This document shows positions 1 to 9,514 of a stretch of 64,000 bases of DNA, piece by piece. The stretch comes from G963677085 sp963677085. Its GTDB lineage: Bacteria > Planctomycetota > Planctomycetia > Pirellulales > Thermoguttaceae. Location: the NCBI GenBank assembly GCA_963677085.2, contig CAXXFH010000006.1:1-64000 (forward strand). The letters are read 5' to 3'. A program made the position numbers and the translations under genes. How positions within the stretch are numbered: the stretch's first letter is position 1; every line of letters starts with the position of its first letter. The notes beneath the pieces were generated by a model. It was not told the DNA's origin. It made no database searches and saw only the letters and a program-made list of their open reading frames with translations.

Positions 1-1662
1 TACACGCTCACCTTCGAGTCGGAGAAGGCGGCCGTCATCACCCGCAGCGAACTCGAATCGCATCTGCGTGGCATCGTGGCCAAGCTGGAGCTTCAGATCC
101 ACCGCAAGCTCCTCGAACGGCTCGACCTCTACGAGTTCGAGACCAAACGCGGTCCCGACTCGGAAGGCATCCTGTTGTTGGAAAACAACATCGAGGACGT
201 CTGCCGGGAACTGCGGGTGTTCGAGCCCGAGAACGAGGCCCTCCTGGAAGAAGTCACCGGGTTGACGCTCCGCGATCACCTCATCAACCAGATCATCCTG
301 GAGACGGGCACCCAGGAGTACTTCGACTTGGCCGCGCTCACGCAAAACGAATTCGACGTTCCGGCCACGCTCGTGCCCGAGCGGGAGGCCGAACTGCACG
401 GGCTGTTGCAGTTCTGTCGCGAGCGGCTGGTGTTGGCCGAGTGCCGTGATGTGAGTCAACAGATTCATCGGGTGGAGGCGAAGTTCTCCGACATCTTCCA
501 CCTCGTCCGCCCGCATCTGCACCACGAGCTGCGCAGGTACCTGATCCTGCGGACGCTCAAAAAAGACCTGAAGGATACGATCTTCGGTTTCGGACCGCTT
601 CAGGACTTGTTGCGTGCTCCCACGGTGACGGAAATCATGGTCGTGGCCAGCGATCAGATCTACGTCGAGCAGGCCGGATTGATCGAACGGAGCGGGCGGC
701 GTTTTCTCTCCGACGACGTGACCCAGGCGATCATCGAGCGGATTGTGGCCCAGGTAGGCCGTCGGATCGACAAGAGCCAACCGCTTGTCGACGCCCGGCT
801 ACCCGACGGCTCTCGGGTAAACGCCGTCATCCCGCCGTTGGCCGTCAAAGGCCCCTGCCTGACGATCCGCAAGTTTCCCACGCAACGGTTGACAATGGAC
901 GACCTGGTCGAGATGGGGAGTCTCACCACGGCGGCCGCCACCTTTCTGCGTTCCTGCGTTATCGACCGGCGCAACGTGCTGGTCAGCGGCGGTACCGGCA
1001 GCGGCAAGACGACGATGCTCAACGTGCTCAGCAGTTTCATTCCCTATCGCGACCGCATCGTCACGATCGAGGACACCACCGAATTGCGACTGCACCAGGA
1101 ACACGTCGTCACGCTGGAAACCAAGCCGGCCAACGTGGAGGGCACCGGCGAGTACACGATTCGCGACCTGGTCCGCAATGCCCTGCGGATGCGGCCCGAC
1201 CGGGTCTTGGTCGGCGAGTGCCGAGGTGGCGAGGCACTCGACATGATCCAGGCAATGAACACGGGACACGACGGCTCGATGACCACGGTACACGCCAACA
1301 GCGCACGGGAAGTCATCGAGCGGCTCGAAGTGCTGGTGCTCATGGCGGCCGACTTGCCCGTGGCCTCGATCCACCGGCAGGTGTGCTCGGCCCTGGACGT
1401 GATCGTGCATCTCAGCCGGATGCCGGGCGGGGGGCGCAAGGTCACGCAGATTTCCGAAGTCGTGCATTACGATCCCGATGAGAAGCAGATCATCTTGCAC
1501 GACATCTTCAATTTCCGCAATGGCCAGTCGCTGTTGCCCACCGGCTACCTGCCGTCGTTCGTCGATTCGTTGGTCGACAAGGAACTGCTCGACATGGAGT
1601 TCCTCTACGGCCGGCAGCCGGCGCCGAAGTACCAAATTCCCGCCCCACCGCCCGTGCGATGA
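1..1662 (+). CDS. cpaF: TadA/CpaF-type secretion ATPase (5' end cut by window)
   Basis: This is the hexameric ATPase that powers assembly of tad (type IVc) pili or related secretion at the inner membrane. The reading frame is open from base 1, so the start lies upstream of the window; the first possible in-window start is the GTG at 76. Seen in the sequence are the CpaF signature LPDGSRVNAV, a Walker A GGTGSGKTT about residue 305 counted from that GTG, an Asp box IVTIEDTTEL, a Walker B region RPDRVLVGE and a His box with TTVHANSAREVIERL. The long helical N-terminal part is typical of the family. The stop codon overlaps the next start (ATGA), so it is probably cotranscribed with the TadB and TadC genes downstream. 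Confidence 0.93.
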   Translation, partial: YTLTFESEKAAVITRSELESHLRGIVAKLELQIHRKLLERLDLYEFETKRGPDSEGILLLENNIEDVCRELRVFEPENEALLEEVTGLTLRDHLINQIILETGTQEYFDLAALTQNEFDVPATLVPEREAELHGLLQFCRERLVLAECRDVSQQIHRVEAKFSDIFHLVRPHLHHELRRYLILRTLKKDLKDTIFGFGPLQDLLRAPTVTEIMVVASDQIYVEQAGLIERSGRRFLSDDVTQAIIERIVAQVGRRIDKSQPLVDARLPDGSRVNAVIPPLAVKGPCLTIRKFPTQRLTMDDLVEMGSLTTAAATFLRSCVIDRRNVLVSGGTGSGKTTMLNVLSSFIPYRDRIVTIEDTTELRLHQEHVVTLETKPANVEGTGEYTIRDLVRNALRMRPDRVLVGECRGGEALDMIQAMNTGHDGSMTTVHANSAREVIERLEVLVLMAADLPVASIHRQVCSALDVIVHLSRMPGGGRKVTQISEVVHYDPDEKQIILHDIFNFRNGQSLLPTGYLPSFVDSLVDKELLDMEFLYGRQPAPKYQIPAPPPVR

Positions 1663-2540
1663 GCGGTCGGGTTTTGTCCCCAAACAAACACACGATGAAA
1701 CTCGACATCTGGCTCAGCAGCGTCTTGATGGGAGCCGGCGTGGGCATATTCGTCTACGCCGGGCGGCCCTATTTCGCGCAAGCGCTGGATGCCGTCGAAA
1801 GGGACCTGACCGAGAAGCTTCGCCGGCTGCGGGCGTCGACCCGCCATCTGCGTCGTTACCTCCTCGTGTGGCTCGCCGCCGTGGTGGTTTGTTTCGTGGG
1901 GTTCTGGTTCGCCCTGGAAAATTTCGTCTTCGCCCTGCTCGGTGCGGCGTTTCTTCTGGCGACGCCCTGGTACCTGGTCCGGCGGATGGCTGAGCGGCGC
2001 CGCGTGCAGATCGAGGACCAGCTGGCCGACGCCATGGTCACGCTGTCGAACGCCGTCAAGGCGGGACTTTCCCTGGCCCAGTCGCTGGATATCCTGGCCG
2101 ACCAGTGTCCGCAGCCGATCGCCGGCGAATTTCGCCAGATGGTCACCGAATACAACCTCGGCAAGCCGCTGGAGCGGACGTTGCAGGAGGCGAAGGAACG
2201 CTTGCGGAGCGAGAATTTTACCCTGTTCGCCGCCGCGATGCTGGCGAGCCACGAAAGCGGCGGGCGATTGAATGAAACGGTCGAACGCATCGCCTCCTCG
2301 GTGTTGGAGATGCAGCGCCTGGAGCGAAAGGTTCAGACCGAGACGGCCCAGGCCCGCAAGTCGGCCGTGTATATGGCCATCGTGCCGCCGGTTATGCTGG
2401 TGGTGTGGTATTTCGTCGATCCGGTGAATACGACCTTGTTGTTCACCGAGGTTTTCGGCCACGTCCTGCTGGCGGTGGCCGTGGTATTGAATGTTGCGGC
2501 CTACTTCTGGGCCCGAGCGATCCTTAACCCTGACATCTGA
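1659..2540 (+). CDS. tadB: TadB-like type II/tad secretion inner-membrane protein
   Basis: This is one of the two polytopic inner-membrane platform proteins of tad pili, with a T2SS-F-type domain. It has an N-terminal membrane segment, a second pair of hydrophobic helices near residues 60-100, a soluble helical domain with the family-typical pattern LADAMVTLSNAVKAGLSLAQS and ESGGRLNETVERIA, and two C-terminal membrane helices. The ATG at 1659 overlaps the preceding stop by four bases. The ATG at 1695 (MKLDIWLSS) is an equally good start, and neither has a clear ribosome binding site. Its position between the ATPase and TadC genes supports the call. Confidence 0.88.
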   Translation: MSGRVLSPNKHTMKLDIWLSSVLMGAGVGIFVYAGRPYFAQALDAVERDLTEKLRRLRASTRHLRRYLLVWLAAVVVCFVGFWFALENFVFALLGAAFLLATPWYLVRRMAERRRVQIEDQLADAMVTLSNAVKAGLSLAQSLDILADQCPQPIAGEFRQMVTEYNLGKPLERTLQEAKERLRSENFTLFAAAMLASHESGGRLNETVERIASSVLEMQRLERKVQTETAQARKSAVYMAIVPPVMLVVWYFVDPVNTTLLFTEVFGHVLLAVAVVLNVAAYFWARAILNPDI

Positions 2541-2556
2541 CGAGTTGTCCTTGAGC

Positions 2557-3495
2557 ATGCCCTGGATATTTGCCACCAACGAGTTTGCTGCGGGTTTTCC
2601 CATGGCTGCCAGCCTGCTGGCGGCAGCCGCGGTGACGCTGTGTGTCTGGTGGTTGCTCGGCGTGCTCAAGAGCGAGGACCTGCAACAGGGCCACGAGTGG
2701 CGGTACGACGTCAGCCGGATGAACGAATTGCGGCGGGTCGATTGGTTGTATCGCACGTTTCAACCGGCCATCGCACTATTGGCCCGGCTGAACCGTCGCC
2801 TGTTCGGGCCCAGCCTTGCGGAGATTCAACGCCAGATTCAGGCGGCCGGCTTGCCGCGGTTTTGGCTGCCCGAGGAGTATCTCGCCCGGCTTGAGCTGAT
2901 CGCGTTGTTTTGTGCGCCGATCTACGTGTATCTGCTGTTCGGCTGGTTCGAGTATTCCGGGCTGGTGATGGCCGCCGTGGCCGTTCCCTTGACGGCGTGG
3001 TACCTGCGACGCCGGCTGGCCGTTCGTGCACAGCATCGGTTGTTGTTGATCAAGCGTCGTATGCCCTTTGTGCTCGATCTGCTGACGCTGTTGATGGAGG
3101 CGGGCGCAACATTCCTCAACGCGATGCGCGAAGCGGTCGACGAATTCCGCGGTCACCCGGTCGCTGAGGAATTCGCCCGGGTCTCGGCCGACATGAATCT
3201 CGGCAAGACCCGCCAGGAGGCCTTCGTCGCGATGCGCCAGCGGTTGGCCGACGACGAGATTACCAGCATTGTCAACTCGATTCTTCAAGGCGAGGAACTG
3301 GGGACGCCGCTGGCCAAGATCTTTCGCACGCAGGCCGACGTTCTGCGAATCAAACGCTCGCAACGGGCCGAGACCGTGGCGGGCGAAGCGGGCGTGAAGA
3401 TGCTCTTGCCCGGCGTGTTGGTGATGGTTGCCACAGTGTTGATCATCGTCGGGCCGTTTTTGTTGAATTACCTTTATTTCGGTTTTCAGTTGTAA
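2557..3495 (+). CDS. tadC: TadC-like type II/tad secretion inner-membrane protein
   Basis: This is the second T2SS-F-domain platform protein of the tad machinery. It has an N-terminal membrane segment, a soluble region, two mid-protein membrane helices, the soluble T2SS-F core (LLTLLMEAGATFLNAM and LGTPLAKIFRTQADVLR) and a C-terminal hydrophobic hairpin. I chose the ATG at 2557 (MPWIFATNEF). An upstream in-frame start at 2491 would overlap tadB by about 50 bases. The gene ends directly against the next ATG (TAAATG), which implies translational coupling. Confidence 0.88.
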   Translation: MPWIFATNEFAAGFPMAASLLAAAAVTLCVWWLLGVLKSEDLQQGHEWRYDVSRMNELRRVDWLYRTFQPAIALLARLNRRLFGPSLAEIQRQIQAAGLPRFWLPEEYLARLELIALFCAPIYVYLLFGWFEYSGLVMAAVAVPLTAWYLRRRLAVRAQHRLLLIKRRMPFVLDLLTLLMEAGATFLNAMREAVDEFRGHPVAEEFARVSADMNLGKTRQEAFVAMRQRLADDEITSIVNSILQGEELGTPLAKIFRTQADVLRIKRSQRAETVAGEAGVKMLLPGVLVMVATVLIIVGPFLLNYLYFGFQL

Positions 3496-4491
3496 ATGGC
3501 CATTAAGATCTTCTGTCCCCGGTGTAAAACGCTTTTGGCGGTCCCCAACGCGGCGGCCGACAGTTATGCCAATTGCGCGCACTGTGGAGGAAGATTTTGG
3601 GTGCCCCAGGAGGCGCCCGCCGACGCAACGCCGGTCGATCGGGTGACGATTACCGCCGAACAGCCGGCAGCACCCTCGGTCCGCTCGCCGGTTGCTGCGC
3701 CAGACCTTTCGACGTCCAACGCTCCCGGGACGACGCGGCAACCGACGCCGGGCAACCTCGCCCGACCGACGGCGTCCCCGTCCTCGGGCGCTAGAAATCC
3801 GGCAACGCCCCCGCAGCCTGCGGCACCGCCTTCGCCGCCGGGCGCGGCCGGTCCGTCACTGCCGGGACGTCCGCTTCCGGCATCACCTCCGTCGCCTCCT
3901 TCCCAGGCCCCGCGTTCTTCGTCGCCCGCGGCGCCGGCGGCCGGCCCGAAAAAGGTCGCCCGCATGATCTCGCCCGAGGCCGCGCAATCGACGCTTCGCG
4001 TCGCGGAAGACGGCCGTCTGCCGGAATTGCATCTCGACGGCGACGCCGACAGCGAAAAGAAACCCCCAAGGGAAGCGACGTCCGTTAATCCCCTGGTGCT
4101 GTTCGCCGTCCTGGCGTTGAGCGTCGTGATGTCGGTCGCTTTGGCCCTGATCGATACGCAACCGGAAGGAGCGACGATCCGCCAGCAGAAGGTGGCGGCA
4201 CGCATCGCCATCGAGCGCAACTACTTCGGCCAGCGCAACAGCGTCCTTCCCTTGGAGCCCTACCAGGTGTTGTTGCGCGAGGCACAACGGGCCCATTCTC
4301 GCGGCGACACGAAAGAAGAACGCAAGCTCTACCGCCAGGTCCTGCGGATGCTTCGCGCCGAAAGGGCGTCCCTTAGCGACACCAGCGGACAACGTTGGCA
4401 GTTGAGCGACTCTGCCAAGGGCCTCACCGGCAGTCGTACTCGCGATCAGGAATTGGAGCAACACATTTCGTTACTCTTGAGCTCGCCGTAG
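3496..4491 (+). CDS. Zinc-ribbon, proline-rich single-pass membrane protein
   Basis: The product begins with an MJ0042-like zinc ribbon (CPRC near residue 8 and CAHC near residue 30). A long Pro/Ser/Ala-rich, probably disordered linker follows (residues 45-165), then one membrane segment near residues 200-220 and a helical C-terminal domain of about 100 residues. This layout is common in planctomycete proteins of unknown function. The ATG follows the tadC stop with no gap, so the gene is probably the last of the tad operon. No catalytic motif is visible, and a role as a tad accessory factor is inferred from position only. Confidence 0.75.
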   Translation: MAIKIFCPRCKTLLAVPNAAADSYANCAHCGGRFWVPQEAPADATPVDRVTITAEQPAAPSVRSPVAAPDLSTSNAPGTTRQPTPGNLARPTASPSSGARNPATPPQPAAPPSPPGAAGPSLPGRPLPASPPSPPSQAPRSSSPAAPAAGPKKVARMISPEAAQSTLRVAEDGRLPELHLDGDADSEKKPPREATSVNPLVLFAVLALSVVMSVALALIDTQPEGATIRQQKVAARIAIERNYFGQRNSVLPLEPYQVLLREAQRAHSRGDTKEERKLYRQVLRMLRAERASLSDTSGQRWQLSDSAKGLTGSRTRDQELEQHISLLLSSP

Positions 4492-4531
4492 AACGGCGGT
4501 TGGCAACGGCAACGGAACGAGGAAGCGTTTT

Positions 4532-7500
4532 ATGGATTCGGCTGCGCGATACGAGATTCTCGACAACATGGCCTCCGGCGATTTCGCCACGGTGCTGCGT
4601 GCCCGCGATCGCGAGTTAGGACGCGAAGTGGCGATCAAGCAGATCCACGCGCAGTTTCTCGCCGACCCGCAACGGCTTGCCCGCTACTGGCAGGAGGCCC
4701 AGTTGCTCGCGTCGCTGCAACACGCGAACGTGTTGACGATTTACGACATCGTTCGCCCCCGTGGATGGCTGGTGTTGGAATTGATGCAAGGAAGCCTCAA
4801 GCAGGTGGCGACTGGCGAACCGCTCGATCTGGACCTGTTGCGCAGCGCGCTGATCGACAGCCTCCATGCGCTTGATTTTCTGCATCGCAACGGGGTGATT
4901 CACGGCGACGTGAAGCCGAGCAACCTGTTGATCGACGCGCACCGTCGCGTCAAGCTGGGCGATTTCGGCCTCGCACGCCGCGCCAGCAGCGACGAAGGGA
5001 GCTTGTTGAAAGGAACCACGAAATACATGGCGCCCGAGTTGGTCTCCGACCAGTTCGGCCCGGTCGGCCCGGCCAGCGATCTCTATTCGCTGGGTTTCGC
5101 GGCCTACGAGTTGATGTGCGGCGCGCAGTTCGAGTCCCTCTTCCCGGGCTTAAGCGCCTTCGGCCGCGACCGGCAGATCGCCTGGATGATGTGGCATGCC
5201 GCGGCCGACCGCCGTCTGCCCGAGATTATCAAGGTCCTGCAAGGCGTGCCCGGCGACCTGGCCCTGGCCATTCAGCGGATGGTGGAAAAACCACAGTCGC
5301 ACCGCTATCAGTCGGCCGCCGAGGTCCTCGCTTACCTCCAGCCGGCAGGCGGGGGCGTTTATCAACCGCCCGTTCAGGAAGACAAGAACGCCCAGGCCCT
5401 CGACGCGACCGAAGCGAAGCGCAAGCGGCTCGTTCGCATCGGAGCCATCGTGGCGTTCGCGTTCTCGCTGCTGTTGTCCGCCTTGATGCTCTTCGACGGC
5501 GCGCCCAGACCCAAGCCCGCCGGCCCGCCCCAACCGGTCCAAGGCGTCATCGCCCAAGTCTATCCCGACGAATATCGCGTCGCCGTGCAGAGCGGCGAGG
5601 GCGGTCAGGTCGAAGAAGTGTCGTTCGATCGCTATGCGAGGTTCTTCCTCAACGATCAGGTGGTCGTGTTGCGCGACCTCAAGCCGGGCGACAAGGTGCT
5701 CGTGAAAACCGTCCGCGAACAGGGCAAGCGGTATCCGGTGGCCGAAGTCTATGCCTCGCGGCCGAAGACCAATTCGGGAACCGTCGAATCGGTTCAGGCC
5801 GACGAGGGGCAACTGACCATGCTGCTTGATGGCAGTTCCGGGCAGGTCGACTCGTTGGCACTTGCCGTGCCCGCGGAGACCCCAATCATCGTTAATGGGC
5901 AAACGCACCTTGATGATCGAACACTGGGACTGGCCGATCTCTTGCCCGACGATCGCGTTACCGTCGAACACTACGCCACGGACACCGGCCAGCGCGCGGC
6001 ACTGAAAATTACCGCCCTGCGCGTCGTGCGGGAGGAAGGGTTGTTGCGCGATATTGACGTCAAGGGGAAGACGCTGACGCTCGCCGTCGGCAACCCCGAA
6101 AAGCCCAAGCTAGTGAAGCTCCCGCTGGGCGATCCCTGCGAGGTCACGCTCAACGACCGCCGGGTGATCGACGAACGCGTGGTGAAACCCGCCGACTTGA
6201 AGCCGGGCGACAAGGTCACCGTGGACCACGACACTCACGTGGTCCGGGTCAGTGCTTACCGCGTTCTGGGCGATGCCGGCGTGATTCGCCGCGTCCAGTA
6301 CGCGGCCAACACGCTGGACGTCGTCCTCGACAAGGGCCGTCGCGCAGTCGCCTATCTGGTCGGTCCGAAGACCGAAATTACGCTCAGCGGCGAACCGGTG
6401 ACGCTCGAAGAATTGCGCGATGGCGACCGCGTCGACATCCGGCACGATTCGCCCGGCGTGAAAAGCCCCGAGGCGCTGAGCGTCTCGGCCACGCGACCGG
6501 CGGACGCAAAACGTTGGGCCCTGTTGATCGGCGTCCAGCAATACGACGATCGCACGATGGCCCGTCTGGAACACCCGGTTGCCGACGCCGAATTCCTCCG
6601 CGAGACACTCGTCAAACGCTACAAGGTGCCTGCGAACCAGGTGCTGCTGCTGACCGACCCCAGCCAAGTACGGCTGGAGCAGACCGTTGCCTCCTGGCTG
6701 GAAAAGATCAGTCCCGACGCTTCCGTGCTTCTGTACTACGCGGGCCACGCCTTCGCCGACGACAAGGGAAGCGTTTATCTGGCGCCCCGCAACTTCCACC
6801 GCGACCGAGCGGCCAGTTCGGGTGTGGCCCTGCAGTGGCTCGTCGACACGTTCGAGGCATGCCGGGCCAAGCAGAAGCTCTTGTTGTTGGATACATGCCA
6901 GCCGGGGCTCGCGGGCCAAGCGATCGATCAGCCGTCAACCGCCGAAATGATTCGCGCGCTGAAGACGCCACCCGGCCGGGCGCCGCTGAGGACGATAACG
7001 GCGATCGCCAGTTGCTCGCCCTCGCAGCGCGGTACGGTGCTGGCCGCGACGAAGCGAAGTGCGATGGCCGATTGCCTCGCCAAGGCCTACGGCGGCGAGG
7101 CCGACAAGAACCGCGACGTCTCCCTGGAGCCGACCGAACTGTTCGAGTTTCTCAAGCCCTGCCTGGCGAAGACCACCCAAGACGCGCAGACACCCGTGCT
7201 GTTTCTGCCCGACGACCGTCCGCCACGACTTTCGGAAGACGCCAAACGCGCGATACGGCGTCTGGCCGCCTTCGTCGGCCAGGACCACATCGACACGCAA
7301 ACCGCCGCCGCCCAGTATGCCGAGGCCGCGAAACTGGCGGGCAGCGAACTGGAGCCTGCCTTGCTGTATGGCCTGGTGCTGATGAAGTCGAAGCAGCGCG
7401 ACGAGTCGCTCAAGCACCTGGAGGAACTGCACGTCGAACATCCCGACATGGTTCTGCCCCAGATGGGCTTAGCCTGGGTCCGATTCGACAAACGGGCCTA

Positions 7501-7903
7501 TCCGGCCGCCGTCAACGATCTGCGCAACCTGCTGACGAGCATCCCCCCGCTCGCCGCGCCGGACAAATATTATCCCGAGTCGATCCAGCGGGCATTTTAC
7601 CTGGCCGGCCAATTGCGAGAATACGCCGGCAGCGCCTTGCCGGAGAACTGGCGCCCCCCGACCGAGTCGCTCGCGGCACTGGACCAACTGGCCGCCGACC
7701 GCGGCCCCGACGCCACACGCTTCTACCAGCTCGGCCGCAAGCGAACCCAAGACGTTTTGGCCGATTTCGACAACCGCATCGCAACATCGACCGCGGAGGC
7801 CGATCTCGCCCGGCTGAAGGTCGAACGTCGCCGCTTGGTCCACTACGTCAGTTTTCCCTACGACTATTTCACCCGGCAGATACTCGACGGGCTCGATCGG
7901 TAG
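4532..7903 (+). CDS. Ser/Thr kinase-like protein with caspase-like (C14) domain and TPR-like tail
   Basis: This 1123-residue protein has an N-terminal Hanks-type kinase fold with VAIK lysine at residue 36, HGDVKPSN near 124-131 and DFG near 144-146. The glycine loop keeps only one glycine and the usual HRD is HGD, so activity may be weak or atypical. A membrane segment lies near residues 300-320. Residues 335-640 hold four similar beta-rich units with a DLKPGDKV-type motif. A caspase/metacaspase-like p20 domain spans about 660-890, with candidate catalytic His739 (YYAGHA) and Cys789 (LDTCQ). The C-terminal 200 residues are helical and TPR-like. GAGGAAG lies six bases before the ATG. The gene is convergent with the second CpaF gene. 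Confidence 0.9.
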   Translation: MDSAARYEILDNMASGDFATVLRARDRELGREVAIKQIHAQFLADPQRLARYWQEAQLLASLQHANVLTIYDIVRPRGWLVLELMQGSLKQVATGEPLDLDLLRSALIDSLHALDFLHRNGVIHGDVKPSNLLIDAHRRVKLGDFGLARRASSDEGSLLKGTTKYMAPELVSDQFGPVGPASDLYSLGFAAYELMCGAQFESLFPGLSAFGRDRQIAWMMWHAAADRRLPEIIKVLQGVPGDLALAIQRMVEKPQSHRYQSAAEVLAYLQPAGGGVYQPPVQEDKNAQALDATEAKRKRLVRIGAIVAFAFSLLLSALMLFDGAPRPKPAGPPQPVQGVIAQVYPDEYRVAVQSGEGGQVEEVSFDRYARFFLNDQVVVLRDLKPGDKVLVKTVREQGKRYPVAEVYASRPKTNSGTVESVQADEGQLTMLLDGSSGQVDSLALAVPAETPIIVNGQTHLDDRTLGLADLLPDDRVTVEHYATDTGQRAALKITALRVVREEGLLRDIDVKGKTLTLAVGNPEKPKLVKLPLGDPCEVTLNDRRVIDERVVKPADLKPGDKVTVDHDTHVVRVSAYRVLGDAGVIRRVQYAANTLDVVLDKGRRAVAYLVGPKTEITLSGEPVTLEELRDGDRVDIRHDSPGVKSPEALSVSATRPADAKRWALLIGVQQYDDRTMARLEHPVADAEFLRETLVKRYKVPANQVLLLTDPSQVRLEQTVASWLEKISPDASVLLYYAGHAFADDKGSVYLAPRNFHRDRAASSGVALQWLVDTFEACRAKQKLLLLDTCQPGLAGQAIDQPSTAEMIRALKTPPGRAPLRTITAIASCSPSQRGTVLAATKRSAMADCLAKAYGGEADKNRDVSLEPTELFEFLKPCLAKTTQDAQTPVLFLPDDRPPRLSEDAKRAIRRLAAFVGQDHIDTQTAAAQYAEAAKLAGSELEPALLYGLVLMKSKQRDESLKHLEELHVEHPDMVLPQMGLAWVRFDKRAYPAAVNDLRNLLTSIPPLAAPDKYYPESIQRAFYLAGQLREYAGSALPENWRPPTESLAALDQLAADRGPDATRFYQLGRKRTQDVLADFDNRIATSTAEADLARLKVERRRLVHYVSFPYDYFTRQILDGLDR

Positions 7904-7959
7904 TCGCTCAGGGCGTCGACGCACCGTTGTCTCGTACGAACGCTTCGTACAGGACCCTG

Positions 7960-9072
7960 TCACGCCTCCCAGATTCCCTTGGTCAGTCGAATCATGTCGT
8001 GCATTCCTTGCTCGTAGGGTTCGGTTGAAAAACTCGGCCGAACCCCGGTCGGTTCCAAGGCGGCAATCAACCGTCCCTCGGGGGTTTTCCCTTGTAGGCG
8101 CGAAACGTAGAGGTCATGCGTCACGTATCGATTGTTCTCGTCAAGGCCGCGGGTTTCACTGATTCGCGTGATCTTCCGCGAGCCGTCTTCGGTGAAACGG
8201 GAGATCTGCACCACCAGGTCGATAGCCGACGCCACTTGCGCCCGGGCGACGTAGACGGGGATCTCGATATCCGACATGAGCGAAAGGGTTTCCAGCCGAA
8301 TCAGGGCGTCCAGCGGCGTGTTGGCGTGGATCGTGGAAATCGAGCCGGCGTGGCCGCTAATCATTGATTGGATCAAGTCCAGCGCCTCGCCGGAACGCAC
8401 TTCGCCGACGATGATTCGGTCAGGCCGCATGCGCAAGGCGTTGACGAACAGTGTGCGGACGCTCACCCCGCCGCGGCCGGCCCGGTCGGCTTGCTGGGCC
8501 TCCAGGTACAGGCAATGGCGCTGAAGGAGCCGCAGTTCCGAGGTGTCTTCGATCACCACGATCCGCTCCTGCTCGGAGATAGCCCGGGAAATGGCTCCCA
8601 GCAACACGGTCTTGCCGGTGCCCGTGCCGCCCGCGATGATGATGTTCTTGCGGAGCTGAACGCAGATCTCCAGAAACTCCTTGGCCTCCTCCGAGAGGCT
8701 TCCGAAGCCGATCAGGTCGTCCAGCGTATAGACTTCGCGGGAGAACTTGCGGATCGTCAGATAGATGCCGGTTCGCGCGCTGGGGGGGATCACCGCGTGC
8801 ACCCGGGAGCCGTCGGGCAGCCGAGCATCGAGCACGGGGCGTTCGGCCGAGATTTCCCGACCCACCCACTGGGCAATGTTGTGGATCGCCGACATCAGCG
8901 CGTCGTCGCTCTCGAAGCGGGCATCGGTGGCTTCGATTTGTCCTCGTCGTTCGACATAGATCGTATCGAAGCCGTTGACCATCACTTCGGTCACCGACTC
9001 GTCCTGCAAAAACGGCCGAATCGGGTCGAGGAAATACTGCACACTCGCTTCGAAGATAACCTGACGCGACAT
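7960..9072 (-). CDS. Second CpaF/TadA-type ATPase
   Basis: This is a complete 370-residue type II/IV secretion ATPase without the long N-terminal extension of the copy at the left edge. It shows the LPDGSRVHAVIPP signature, Walker A GGTGTGKT at residues 148-155, Asp box IVVIEDTSEL, Walker B region RPDRIIVGEVRSGE and His box STIHANTPLDALIRLE. It faces the kinase-caspase gene tail to tail across 56 bases and is not next to tadBC genes. It may therefore serve a different pilus or secretion complex, or replace the first ATPase under other conditions. Confidence 0.92.
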   Translation of the reverse strand: MSRQVIFEASVQYFLDPIRPFLQDESVTEVMVNGFDTIYVERRGQIEATDARFESDDALMSAIHNIAQWVGREISAERPVLDARLPDGSRVHAVIPPSARTGIYLTIRKFSREVYTLDDLIGFGSLSEEAKEFLEICVQLRKNIIIAGGTGTGKTVLLGAISRAISEQERIVVIEDTSELRLLQRHCLYLEAQQADRAGRGGVSVRTLFVNALRMRPDRIIVGEVRSGEALDLIQSMISGHAGSISTIHANTPLDALIRLETLSLMSDIEIPVYVARAQVASAIDLVVQISRFTEDGSRKITRISETRGLDENNRYVTHDLYVSRLQGKTPEGRLIAALEPTGVRPSFSTEPYEQGMHDMIRLTKGIWEA

Positions 9073-9139
9073 GATCGTTCCCGACTATGAACCGAAATGC
9101 AACAGGCGAATAGCAGGATAGCACCACGCCCTGAGGCTT

Positions 9140-9168
9140 ATCATCCTCCGGGGAAATCGTCCTGTCAA
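9140..9168 (-). promoter_or_regulatory. Candidate sigma70-type promoter for the second CpaF gene
   Basis: Read on the minus strand, a perfect TTGACA (9168-9163) is followed after 17 bases by GATGAT (9145-9140), which matches four of six positions of TATAAT. Transcription would start near 9133, giving a leader of about 60 bases before the start codon at 9072. This is a visual match only. Confidence 0.3.
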
Positions 9169-9514
9169 GCGTTACTGACCAGGGGGGCTGCAACGCTGGT
9201 CTTGCTCTTCCGTGCCCGAGGGAGGCAGGGCCAAACTTGGGGGAGATCGTCGGCTAAGGTTACATCATCATCTCGCCCACACGACAGACCAGTTTCCGAC
9301 TCATCCGTTCTCCTCTCAAGGCGAGAAAACAATTGAAATCGCCCTCCACAGAACTTAGACTAGCTCAAGATACATCGTGGGGAGAACGCAGGAAGCGTGC
9401 CACCACGCCCTGTGGATCTTCACCTACTTCTTGGACGATCGGCCGACGCCAATTGCCTTAAAACCGGGCTTCCAATGGTCGTGCTGCCGGTCGTTCGATG
9501 GGCGAAGCCCATCC
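9169..9514. other. Intergenic, no gene seen
   Basis: This stretch lies between the second CpaF gene and a small acidic ORF. Two short similar segments (ACCACGCCCTG near 9123 and near 9400) are the only repetition noticed, and no convincing coding frame was found. Confidence 0.4.

Noticed and set aside
799..1683. Long minus-strand open frame opposite the first CpaF gene
   Set aside because: It is the antisense shadow of a strongly supported gene and has a His/Gln/Arg-rich composition typical of such frames.
6514..8028. Long plus-strand frame overlapping the kinase-caspase gene
   Set aside because: Its Arg/Pro-rich translation is an out-of-frame shadow of the real gene at 4532-7903.
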